Below are positions 1 through 6,270 of a stretch of 16,008 nt of DNA, one piece after another (positions within the stretch are counted from its first letter, which is position 1; the number at the start of each line of letters is the position of its first letter). A program made the position numbers and the translations under genes. The notes beneath the pieces are model-generated. The model saw only the letters and a program-made list of their open reading frames with translations, was not told where the DNA came from and did not search any database. The DNA is taken from the NCBI GenBank assembly GCA_947472705.1, contig CANJDA010000037.1, positions 1-16,008 on the forward strand, read 5' to 3'. The DNA is from Flavobacteriaceae bacterium. GTDB taxonomy: Bacteria; Bacteroidota; Bacteroidia; Flavobacteriales; Flavobacteriaceae.

Positions 1-36
1 AATTCCTACGTTTTACCAGTTTTAAATGAACAATTC

Positions 37-48
37 CGCTCTTGCGGG
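37..48 (-). other. Hairpin at start of leftward leader
   Basis: The minus strand reads CCGCAAGAGCGG here: a 4-bp GC stem with an AAGA loop, directly behind the leftward promoter and so at the very 5' end of its transcript. It is GC-rich against an AT-rich background. It could stabilise the transcript 5' end or belong to a stable-RNA leader. The downstream gene lies outside the window. Confidence 0.35.
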
Positions 49-51
49 GTG

Positions 52-84
52 CAAATATAAAAACTATTTCGCTCCAATTCCAAA
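52..84 (-). promoter_or_regulatory. Leftward Bacteroidetes-type promoter
   Basis: On the minus strand, positions 59-52 read TATATTTG, an exact match to the Bacteroidetes -7 consensus TAnnTTTG. A TTTG at 84-81 lies 21 bases further upstream, a fitting spacing for the -33 element. This is the only promoter in the window with both elements. Transcription would start near position 46 and leave the window at the left edge, so the gene it serves is not visible. The first transcribed bases would form the hairpin at 37-48. By inference this could be the promoter of a highly expressed RNA or housekeeping operon. Confidence 0.6.
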
Positions 85-170
85 TCTTTTTTATCCTTTT
101 TTTTATTCTTTTTTATATTATTGATTACAAGGCTTTTGAACCCAAAAATAGAAACAATGGCCCATCAATA

Positions 171-246
171 GCCCCGATAGGAGTGGTATCCTTTTTCCTT
201 TTTTTAAAGGAAAAAGATAGAACGGATAGCGGGACGACGCGTCCCT
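171..246 (+). ncRNA. Flavo-1-like structured RNA element (candidate)
   Basis: This intergenic element folds in a layered way. CCCG (173-176) pairs with CGGG (230-233). TATC (187-190) pairs with GATA (216-219). An 11-base arm at 191-201 pairs perfectly with 206-216 around a TTTT loop; C191 either closes this arm or bulges. Between the outer and inner helices lies a symmetric purine-rich 10x10 internal loop (177-186 and 220-229) with several possible G-A pairs. A second short inverted repeat, GGGAC/GTCCC (231-235 and 241-245), overlaps the 3' end. Element type and purine-rich loops recall Flavo-1, an intergenic RNA family reported from Flavobacteria, but I could not run a covariance search. The strand is chosen because the conserved-looking loop is purine-rich on plus. 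It could also act as the transcript end of the permease gene, which reads in from the right. Confidence 0.45.
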
Positions 247-271
247 GATGACTACTGACGTGGTGCTTCGA

Positions 272-1504
272 CTACTCGAAACGAATGGATTTAGACGGTG
301 TAATTTTGGTAATAATATAGGATGGGATGAGTAGTACCAATAAACAAATCGCTATGGTTCCTATGTTTAAAAGCAGAATGTAGAACAAATTGATGTCGAC
401 AGGAGCTTCGTTAACGTAATAACTTTCGGGGTTTAGTTTGATAATGCCGAAATATTTTTGAAGTAATAATAACCCAATTCCTATGGCATTGCCCCAGAGC
501 AAACCTCTTCCTATTAAGTAGGCTGCGTTGTAAAGGAATATTTTTCGGATGGACCAGTTGTTGGCTCCTATGGATTTTAGGATGCCTATCATTTGGGTTC
601 TTTCGAGAATTAAAACTAATAATGCGACTACCATATTAATGGTAGAAACGGCTATCATGACGATGAGAATAACGATGATATTAAAATCGAATAGTTTGAG
701 CCATTCGAAAATATAATAGAACTTTTCTTCGATGGTTTGGGTATCGAGTGTGGAGGAAGTTTCTTGGTAGACTTCTTTCCCTTTTTGATTTATTTGTGTA
801 AAATCATCGATAAAGACTTCGAAAGAGCCAACTTGGTCAGGACGCCATTTGTTGATGCGTTGCACGTGACGAATATCGCCAATTACATAACTAGCGTCAA
901 ATTCCTGGAAGCCTGAATTGTAGATTCCGATTATTTTGAAATTGCGTAGGTTGTATCCTTCGCTGTTTTCTTTCATGAAATAGGTTACGAATTTATCGCC
1001 GAGTTTTAGTCCTAATCGGTTGCAGAGGTATTGTGATATCAAAACTTCTTCGTTTAGATTGGTTTTGAAGTTGGGCAATCTTCCTTGAATTAAATATTCT
1101 TTTAGATTATCAGTTTGATAATCTTTGCCCACACCTTTGAAGATAATGCCTTCGAATGCCGCTTCGGTTCTTATGATTCCAGCTTTACTGGCGACAGCCT
1201 GAATATGAGAAATGCCGTCAACGTTTTTAAACTTGGGGTAAAACTTTTGATGAAGGGAAATGGGGTCAGTACTTACATCAGAATTGTTGTCGTTGTAACC
1301 TGAAATAATGATATGCCCATTGAATGCGGAAACTTTTTGGCGGATTTTTTGTTGTAAACCTATTCCCGTGGCAATAGAAACAATCATCATTATCATACCG
1401 AGGGCAATAGCAGTGATGGCAATTTTTATAATTGGCGCAGATATACTACTTTTATGGTCTTTAGCAGTAATGAGTCGTTTTGCTATAAAATATTCTAATT
1501 TCAA
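272..1504 (-). CDS. LolC/LolE-type ABC transporter permease (FtsX domain)
   Basis: This is an inner-membrane permease of the lipoprotein-release (LolCDE) and MacB type. Such proteins work with a separate ATPase to move lipoproteins or other substrates out of the inner membrane. The 410-residue product has the family layout: a first membrane helix at about 24-48, a large periplasmic region, then three helices at about 274-300, 325-350 and 375-400 forming the FtsX domain, with the coupling segment LERTQMIGILKSIGA after the second helix. There is no ATG near the N-terminus. I chose the TTG at 1504, giving MKLEYFIAKRL, which fits how relatives begin as I recall them. The TTG at 1531 lies inside a TAnnTTTG promoter motif and is probably not used. 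No ATPase gene is adjacent, so the partner must be encoded elsewhere. Whether this is LolC, LolE or a fused equivalent cannot be told here. Confidence 0.85.
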   Translation of the reverse strand: MKLEYFIAKRLITAKDHKSSISAPIIKIAITAIALGMIMMIVSIATGIGLQQKIRQKVSAFNGHIIISGYNDNNSDVSTDPISLHQKFYPKFKNVDGISHIQAVASKAGIIRTEAAFEGIIFKGVGKDYQTDNLKEYLIQGRLPNFKTNLNEEVLISQYLCNRLGLKLGDKFVTYFMKENSEGYNLRNFKIIGIYNSGFQEFDASYVIGDIRHVQRINKWRPDQVGSFEVFIDDFTQINQKGKEVYQETSSTLDTQTIEEKFYYIFEWLKLFDFNIIVILIVMIAVSTINMVVALLVLILERTQMIGILKSIGANNWSIRKIFLYNAAYLIGRGLLWGNAIGIGLLLLQKYFGIIKLNPESYYVNEAPVDINLFYILLLNIGTIAICLLVLLIPSYIITKITPSKSIRFE

Positions 1505-1508
1505 CGGT

Positions 1509-2798
1509 ATGATTTCAAATTTGGTCTTCAAAAATACAGTTTTATTCTCGGTTTTGCTAATGCTTGCGTGCAGTAGTCAAAAGGGACAAGGGATAAGGGA
1601 TAAGGCTCAAGCTGAAAAACCGAATGCAGTTATCAGAACGCAGAACGTAGGAATAATAACTGGGGCTGAGAATTATGATGCTTACCTGCCATTATTAAAA
1701 GATAAGAAAGTTGGCATTGTGACAAATCAGACAGGTGTTCTTTCTTATATAGACGAAGGAACAATAAATGATAAGGATGGGAAACCTAATGGTGGGTGGC
1801 GAAATGTATATGAAGCTCGTTCTATAGTTGACTTCCTTTGGTCTAGAACCTATTTACAAAAAATATTCGCTCCCGAACACGGCTTTCGCGGAACAGCTGA
1901 TGCTGGTGAACATGTGGTAGACGGAAAGGATACCAAAACAGGATTGCCAATTATTTCGCTTTATGGTGATAACAAAAAACCTAAGCCAGAACAATTGGCT
2001 GGAATAGACATTCTTGTTTTTGATTTGCAGGATGTGGGTGCAAGGTTTTATACTTATATTTCTTCGTTACATTATATTATGGAAGCCTGTGCGGAAAACA
2101 ATATTCAGCTTATTGTTTTGGACAGACCTAATCCGAATGGAAGTATTGTTGATGGGCCCATTTTAGAAAAAGAATTTACCAGTTTTATTGGGATGCATCC
2201 CATTCCGACACTTCACGGAATGACTATAGGCGAATATGCCCAAATGATTAATGGGGAGAAATGGCTCAAAGAAGGAATTCAATGCAAACTGACTGTGATT
2301 CCTTGTCTAAATTATAATCGGGACTTGGTATATAGTTTACCCGTGAAACCTTCACCAAATTTACCTAATGATCAAGCAATAAATCTTTATGCCAGTTTGT
2401 GTTTGTTTGAAGGAACGAATGTGAGTTCGGGACGTGGGACAGAGAAACAATTCCAAATTTATGGCTCGCCATTTCTCCCTAAAAGTGATTTTAGTTTTAC
2501 GCCGGTTTCCAATTTTGGTTCCAAAGATCCAATGAATAAGGGCCAATTGTGTTATGGAGAAGATTTGACCCAAGCGCTAAAAGTGCATCAATTGGAATTG
2601 AAATGGTTAATAAAAGCTTATAATACTACTGCTGATAAATCGAAGTTTTTTACACCCTTTTTCACCAAATTGGCAGGAACTAAAAAACTACAACAGCAAA
2701 TTGAAGCTGGAACATCGGAAGTAGCCATTAGAAAATCTTGGGAAAAGGGATTGAATGATTTTAAAGCGATGCGAAAAAAGTATTTGATTTACAATTAA
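1509..2798 (+). CDS. NamZ/DUF1343 family lipoprotein, probable exo-beta-N-acetylmuramidase
   Basis: Members of this family (DUF1343, renamed NamZ) release terminal N-acetylmuramic acid from peptidoglycan fragments, a cell-wall recycling or scavenging step. The 429-residue product starts with a lipoprotein signal ending in the lipobox LMLAC (Cys21), so it is exported and lipid-anchored. Family blocks are clear: GIVTNQTG near the N-terminus, APEHGFRG at 121-128 with a candidate catalytic Glu123, then DAGEHV, DLQDVGARFYTY, LDRPNPNG, PIPTLHGMTIGEY, PSPNLPN and SSGRGTEKQFQIYGSP at about 306. The reading frame is open back to 1308, but that part is antisense to the permease gene. The ATG at 1509 is the start that gives the signal peptide. 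A 7-base tandem repeat follows the lipobox. No MurNAc transporter or kinase gene is nearby. Confidence 0.88.
   Translation: MISNLVFKNTVLFSVLLMLACSSQKGQGIRDKAQAEKPNAVIRTQNVGIITGAENYDAYLPLLKDKKVGIVTNQTGVLSYIDEGTINDKDGKPNGGWRNVYEARSIVDFLWSRTYLQKIFAPEHGFRGTADAGEHVVDGKDTKTGLPIISLYGDNKKPKPEQLAGIDILVFDLQDVGARFYTYISSLHYIMEACAENNIQLIVLDRPNPNGSIVDGPILEKEFTSFIGMHPIPTLHGMTIGEYAQMINGEKWLKEGIQCKLTVIPCLNYNRDLVYSLPVKPSPNLPNDQAINLYASLCLFEGTNVSSGRGTEKQFQIYGSPFLPKSDFSFTPVSNFGSKDPMNKGQLCYGEDLTQALKVHQLELKWLIKAYNTTADKSKFFTPFFTKLAGTKKLQQQIEAGTSEVAIRKSWEKGLNDFKAMRKKYLIYN
1529..1536 (-). promoter_or_regulatory. -7 element for permease gene
   Basis: The minus strand reads TATTTTTG, an exact TAnnTTTG match, giving a leader of about 20 bases before the TTG at 1504. 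No clear -33 TTG was found at the usual distance. The site lies inside the first codons of the divergent NamZ gene. Confidence 0.4.
1581..1608 (+). repeat. Seven-base tandem repeat in NamZ-like gene
   Basis: Four units of seven bases run as AAGGGAC, AAGGGAT, AAGGGAT and AAGGCTC. They lie just after the lipobox Cys codon, in the linker that needs no fixed sequence. Because seven is not a multiple of three, gain or loss of one unit would shift the frame. Confidence 0.6.
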
Positions 2799-2833
2799 AA
2801 GATGAGAGATGATAGACGGATAGATAATAGACT

Positions 2834-3334
2834 TTATAATGGCAATTTTTTCTTCATTTCTTCCACTATATTATAGGCTGCTGGGCAAATAGCGATATTC
2901 TTTAACGTCAAATCAGCAATTTGTTGAAACTTTTTTCTATCGGTATGTGGAAACTCGCGACAGGCTTTGGGGCGCACATCATAAATCATACAGTAATTCT
3001 CATTGTCTAAAAACGTACACGGAACACTTTGTAACACATAATCTTGGTCTTCATCAATGCGCAAGTATTTGTCGATGAATTGCTGGGGTTTTTGTTTCAA
3101 ATGTTTGGCAATTCTTTCTATATCGGCTGAAGTAAAAAGTGGCCCAGTGGTCTTGCAACAATTAGCACAATTCAAACAATCGGTACGCTTGAACTCAGCA
3201 TCATGAATTTCTTGCATCACATAATCCAAATTTTTGGGTGTTTTCTTTTTGAGCTTATCAAAATACTTTTTGTTTTCGATATGCTTATCTTTGGCAAGCT
3301 TTTGGATTTCGTTTAAGGAAGGCTTCAGACTCAT
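2834..3334 (-). CDS. YkgJ-family CxxCxxCC cluster protein
   Basis: This 166-residue cytoplasmic protein belongs to the UPF0153/YkgJ family, thought to bind zinc or an iron-sulfur cluster; no reaction is established. The signature is complete: Cys53, Cys56, Cys59 and Cys60 (CLNCANCC), followed by Cys106, Cys115 and Cys125 in VPCTFLDNENYC and RPKACREFP. The first 50 residues are charged and lysine-rich and probably helical. There is no signal peptide. The gene converges on the NamZ-like gene with a 35-base gap that shows no hairpin. It is divergent from the methyltransferase gene across 50 bases. Its start ATG is four bases after a TAnnTTTG motif, suggesting a nearly leaderless mRNA. Confidence 0.85.
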   Translation of the reverse strand: MSLKPSLNEIQKLAKDKHIENKKYFDKLKKKTPKNLDYVMQEIHDAEFKRTDCLNCANCCKTTGPLFTSADIERIAKHLKQKPQQFIDKYLRIDEDQDYVLQSVPCTFLDNENYCMIYDVRPKACREFPHTDRKKFQQIADLTLKNIAICPAAYNIVEEMKKKLPL

Positions 3335-3338
3335 AGTA

Positions 3339-3346
3339 CAAAATTA
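3339..3346 (-). promoter_or_regulatory. -7 element for YkgJ-like gene
   Basis: The minus strand reads TAATTTTG, an exact TAnnTTTG match ending four bases before the ATG at 3334. Transcription would then start at or next to the start codon. A TTTG at 3373-3370 lies 23 bases upstream, slightly further than usual for a -33 element. Confidence 0.45.
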
Positions 3347-3384
3347 AACAACTTTCAAGTTAAAAAATTCAAACCTATTACAAA

Positions 3385-4086
3385 ATGTTAGACCTTTTCG
3401 GAAAAGCCATACTTGATTTTCAAACTAATAATTTGCCCGAAGATTTGGTCACAGAAACCAACATTTCAGAAGCGGATGAAATGAGTGTTGGCTATCTTTT
3501 TAGAAGTTATAACGAAATGCCGAAACTAGAAAAGAAAGCGTTACAACTTTGCAAAGGAAAAGTTTTGGATATAGGCTGTGGAGCCGGAAGTCATTCTTTG
3601 CATCTTCAGCAAAAAGGATTTGATCTTTCAGCTATAGATATTTCTGCGAATGCCATAAAAGCTTGTGAATTGCGTGGATTGACAAATGTACGAGTTCAAA
3701 ATATTTTAGATTTAGACAATGAATCTTTTGATACTATTCTTTTATTGATGAATGGGACAGGAATTTTCGGATCGCTTTCTGAAACTTCTAAACATTTACA
3801 AAAATTAAAATCATTGTTGAATCCGAATGGACAAATACTGATTGACAGCTCTGATATTATTTATATGTTTGATGAAGCCGAAGACGGAAGTTATATGGTT
3901 CCAGCTGATGGCTATTATGGCGAATTGACTTTTTCAATTTCATACAAAGGCGAAACCGAAGAAACCTTCCCTTGGCTTTATCTTGATTATAATACTTTGC
4001 AAAATGCAGCTCAAGCTAATGGTTTACAATGCAAATTGGTACTAGAAGGCAATCACTTTGATTATTTAGCAAAACTCACACTTTAA
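3385..4086 (+). CDS. Class I SAM-dependent methyltransferase
   Basis: This 233-residue cytoplasmic protein has a Rossmann-fold methyltransferase core. Motif I is VLDIGCGAGSH at 60-70, which binds S-adenosylmethionine. An acidic residue, Asp85, ends the second strand (LSAIDIS) and would hold the ribose hydroxyls. The segment FDTILLLMNGTG at about 115-126 is the motif IV region. The substrate cannot be read from the sequence. The early part (SVGYLFRSYNEMP) and the C-terminal third would form the substrate lid. The gene is followed after two bases by the DinB/YfiT-like gene and is surely co-transcribed with it, so both may act on the same small molecule or detoxification route. No exact TAnnTTTG was found upstream. 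Confidence 0.85.
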   Translation: MLDLFGKAILDFQTNNLPEDLVTETNISEADEMSVGYLFRSYNEMPKLEKKALQLCKGKVLDIGCGAGSHSLHLQQKGFDLSAIDISANAIKACELRGLTNVRVQNILDLDNESFDTILLLMNGTGIFGSLSETSKHLQKLKSLLNPNGQILIDSSDIIYMFDEAEDGSYMVPADGYYGELTFSISYKGETEETFPWLYLDYNTLQNAAQANGLQCKLVLEGNHFDYLAKLTL

Positions 4087-4088
4087 AA

Positions 4089-4634
4089 ATGGAAAATACA
4101 GAACTTTACAACTTGCGTTATCCAATTGGAAAATTTGAAGCGCCTTCGATTTATACTTCTGAGCTTTTGGCGAAAGCCATACAAACTATCGAATCATTTC
4201 CTGAAAAATTAAAAGCTGAAGTTGCACATTTAACTCAAGAACAACTTGAAACACCTTATCGCCATGAGGGCTGGACGATTCGTCAAGTGGTGCATCATTG
4301 TGCTGATAGTCACATGAATTGTTTTATTCGATTAAAATGGACGATGACAGAGAACAATCCAACTATAAAATTTTATTATGAAAACCTTTGGTCGGAAGGA
4401 ATTGACAATAAAACCATGCCGATAGAACCTACACTGCAATTTTTGGAAGGATTGCATTATCGCTTAGCATTTGTAATGAAAAGCCTAACTGAAACAGATT
4501 TAGAAAAAGCTTACATACATCCTGAAAACAATAAAGAATTCCAACTCAAAGAAATGATTTGTCTTTATGTATGGCATAGCAAACACCATTTGGCACATAT
4601 AACTGAACTTAAGAAAAGAAAAGGTTGGAAGTAA
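4089..4634 (+). CDS. DinB/YfiT-like metal-binding protein, putative thiol S-transferase
   Basis: This 181-residue protein belongs to the DinB/YfiT superfamily of four-helix-bundle metalloproteins, which includes bacillithiol S-transferases and mycothiol-dependent enzymes. Three histidines fit the metal site: His70 in RQVVHHCADSH, and His163 and His167 in VWHSKHHLAH. The spacings (93 and 4 residues) match those I recall for the Bacillus subtilis YfiT ligands His67, His160 and His164. The block RHEGWTIRQVVHH is typical of the YfiT branch. The gene begins two bases after the methyltransferase stop codon. Its own stop TAA directly abuts the stop of the convergent PLP-enzyme gene. Bacillithiol occurs in some Bacteroidetes, so a role in conjugating electrophiles is possible, but the thiol cofactor here is an inference. 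Confidence 0.82.
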   Translation: MENTELYNLRYPIGKFEAPSIYTSELLAKAIQTIESFPEKLKAEVAHLTQEQLETPYRHEGWTIRQVVHHCADSHMNCFIRLKWTMTENNPTIKFYYENLWSEGIDNKTMPIEPTLQFLEGLHYRLAFVMKSLTETDLEKAYIHPENNKEFQLKEMICLYVWHSKHHLAHITELKKRKGWK

Positions 4635-5792
4635 TTAGACTTGAATTAAATCGGTTGTTTTAATAATTTCTTCTAAAGCACGGTAAAGAATATCTAAATC
4701 TGCCTGTGAATTATAAGCATTAACTGAAAATCGGATATAATAGTTTCCATTAAGTGGCATCACCGGAACTTGGATTTTATACTTTAAATACAATTCTTCT
4801 TTTAGTTCAGCAGGATTATTGGTATTTATAGGAACGCTTGCCATTTGGCCTAAAAATTCTTCCGTAATTGGACTGAGTGGTTTTGTATTTAGCAAATCAC
4901 AAAAACGTTGGTAATTATCAAGAACTATTTGCTTACAAGATCTCGATACTTCTTTCCAATGGTTATCTTTCAAAAACTTAATCACTGTTGGTGTACACAA
5001 AAAGGCCGAAATATCTCGAGTTCCTTGCAGTTCATGATAATCCAAAAACTGGCTTTCGCCTGGTGCTACACTTTCATAACCCCAGCTCACTACCAAAGGC
5101 TCTAAATCATTTTGAAGCTCGGGTTTTACATATAAAAATGAGCTGCCTTTTGGAGCAAGCATCCACTTGTGTAATGTGCCAGTGTAGTAATCGGGATTGA
5201 GTTTTGAAATATTTAAATCGATATGAGCAGGAACATGTGCGCCGTCAACAATTGTAATTAAACCTAATTCTTTGGCACGATCACAAATTTCCTTTACAGG
5301 AAAAATTAATGCAGTGGCACTTGACATTTGATTCAGAAAAATTACTTTGGTGTTTTGATTATAGCCTTTCCAAAATTCTTCTATTACTTGTTCTTTAGAA
5401 ACTACCGGTAAATTTATATTTTGTCGAATGTATTTTGCTCCCGATTTTTTGCAATAGAAATTCCAAGTTCTGTCCATGGCACCATATTCGTGATTGGTAG
5501 CTAAAATTTCATCTCCAGCATTTAGCTTTATGCTACGCATAATTACATTAATAGCATATGTTGGATTGGAAGTGAAAAACAAATCTCTGGCTTGACAGCC
5601 CACAAAATTGGCTAAACTTTCGCGGGCGATTATTAAATACTTCGGTTGCTTTTTGGTTATAAACTCAACAGGATCTGATTCTAATTCTCTTTGAAAGCGT
5701 TGGTATTCTTCAAAAATGGGCTTTGGGCAAGAGCCAAAAGAACCGTGATTTAGGAAGGTGATGTTAGAGTCTAATAGGAATTGTGATTTCAT
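4635..5792 (-). CDS. Class V aminotransferase-fold PLP enzyme (isopenicillin N epimerase-like)
   Basis: This 385-residue cytoplasmic PLP enzyme is of the class V fold-type I family, which covers cysteine desulfurases, kynureninases and isopenicillin N epimerase-like proteins. Residues 12-21 (TFLNHGSFGS) and the segment ESDPVEF match the epimerase-like branch. Asp183 and His186 in VDGAHVPAH would contact the pyridine ring. Lys209 in TGTLHKWMLAPKGSSF is the Schiff-base lysine. C-terminal YYIRFSVNAYNSQADLD is the usual small-domain end. It lacks the active-site cysteine loop expected of a desulfurase, as far as I can judge. It is not the kynureninase partner of kmo on present evidence, though the fold is shared. 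The gene converges on the DinB-like gene with no spacer. No promoter match was seen upstream. Confidence 0.82.
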   Translation of the reverse strand: MKSQFLLDSNITFLNHGSFGSCPKPIFEEYQRFQRELESDPVEFITKKQPKYLIIARESLANFVGCQARDLFFTSNPTYAINVIMRSIKLNAGDEILATNHEYGAMDRTWNFYCKKSGAKYIRQNINLPVVSKEQVIEEFWKGYNQNTKVIFLNQMSSATALIFPVKEICDRAKELGLITIVDGAHVPAHIDLNISKLNPDYYTGTLHKWMLAPKGSSFLYVKPELQNDLEPLVVSWGYESVAPGESQFLDYHELQGTRDISAFLCTPTVIKFLKDNHWKEVSRSCKQIVLDNYQRFCDLLNTKPLSPITEEFLGQMASVPINTNNPAELKEELYLKYKIQVPVMPLNGNYYIRFSVNAYNSQADLDILYRALEEIIKTTDLIQV

Positions 5793-5796
5793 GATT

Positions 5797-5824
5797 GCTT
5801 CGCCAGTTCGCTGACGCTCGTGTG
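5797..5824. repeat. GC-rich palindromic intergenic element (REP-like candidate)
   Basis: Upstream of the PLP-enzyme start, CGCCAG (5801-5806) pairs with CTGACG (5811-5816) around a TTCG tetraloop, with a single C-A mismatch. The stretch is GC-rich within AT-rich intergenic DNA. From memory, near-identical phrases recur between genes in Flavobacterium genomes, but only one copy lies in this window. Confidence 0.35.
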
Positions 5825-5837
5825 ATGATTTTTTTGT

Positions 5838-5876
5838 AAAAATAAAAAATCCCTAATCAAAAAAGATTAAGGATTT
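5838..5876 (-). terminator. Rho-independent terminator of queE unit
   Basis: AAATCC (5847-5852) pairs with GGATTT (5871-5876) and TAATC (5854-5858) with GATTA (5865-5869), with one C-A mismatch and an A6 loop. Read on the minus strand, the stem is followed by a T-rich run at 5850-5830. It lies directly after the stop of the TonB-domain gene. Confidence 0.75.
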
Positions 5877-5880
5877 AATT

Positions 5881-6261
5881 TTATTTCTTTTTAAAAACCA
5901 TAGGATATTTTATCTCGATACTAATTGGTTTTCCGCCACGTCTTGCTGGCTCCCATTTTGGACACATCTTCAAAACCCTAATAAATTCTGTTGCCGATTC
6001 GATATCTAAAACCTGAGTGATTCTTATCTTGGTTACATTTCCTTGTTCATCAATGGTAAATGCTCCTTCGAGTTTTCCGGCAATAGTAACTTTCGAATAA
6101 TCGAAGTTTCTGTGTATAAACTTTGTAAAGTTTTCAATTCCGCCTCCTTCAAATTTGGCTTCAATTCTATCTCCGCTTAGATAAACTTCATCTTCTCCTT
6201 GAATTTGAGAAAATCCTGAAATTGGCAATAGAAAAAACAGAATCAATTTAATTAGTTTCAT
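5881..6261 (-). CDS. Secreted stand-alone TonB C-terminal domain protein
   Basis: The 126-residue product has a signal peptide (MKLIKLILFFLLPISGFSQ, about 1-19) and then only a TonB C-terminal fold. FTKFIHRNFDYSK at 45-57 and LKMCPKWEPARRGGKP at 97-112 align with the matching parts of the full-length TonB encoded at 9876-10661, where the latter reads LKSCPKWNPGEQNGKK. It has no membrane anchor for an ExbB/ExbD motor and no proline-rich spacer, so it cannot act as an ordinary energy transducer. Such domains occur widely in Bacteroidetes in proteins of unclear role. It may bind peptidoglycan, a TonB box or a receptor in the periplasm; this is inference. The gene lies nine bases after queE and shares its transcript and terminator. 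Confidence 0.82.
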   Translation of the reverse strand: MKLIKLILFFLLPISGFSQIQGEDEVYLSGDRIEAKFEGGGIENFTKFIHRNFDYSKVTIAGKLEGAFTIDEQGNVTKIRITQVLDIESATEFIRVLKMCPKWEPARRGGKPISIEIKYPMVFKKK

Positions 6262-6270
6262 ATAATTGGT

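Noticed and set aside
42..248. 68-residue open frame on plus at the left end
   Set aside because: It covers a promoter for the other strand and the folded element, is low-complexity Phe/Ile-rich in its first half, and looks like no protein family.
1308..1508. 67-residue N-terminal extension of the NamZ-like protein
   Set aside because: It is antisense to the permease coding region. The ATG at 1509 gives a proper lipoprotein signal peptide.
2799..2833. GATA-rich stretch between convergent genes, sharing ACGGATAG with the folded element at 171-246
   Set aside because: The 8-base match is short, there is no hairpin around it, and it looks like chance purine-rich sequence.
4635..5792. PLP enzyme as the kynureninase partner of kmo
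   Set aside because: It is about 8 kb away on the same strand with unrelated genes between, and its motifs fit the isopenicillin N epimerase-like branch better.
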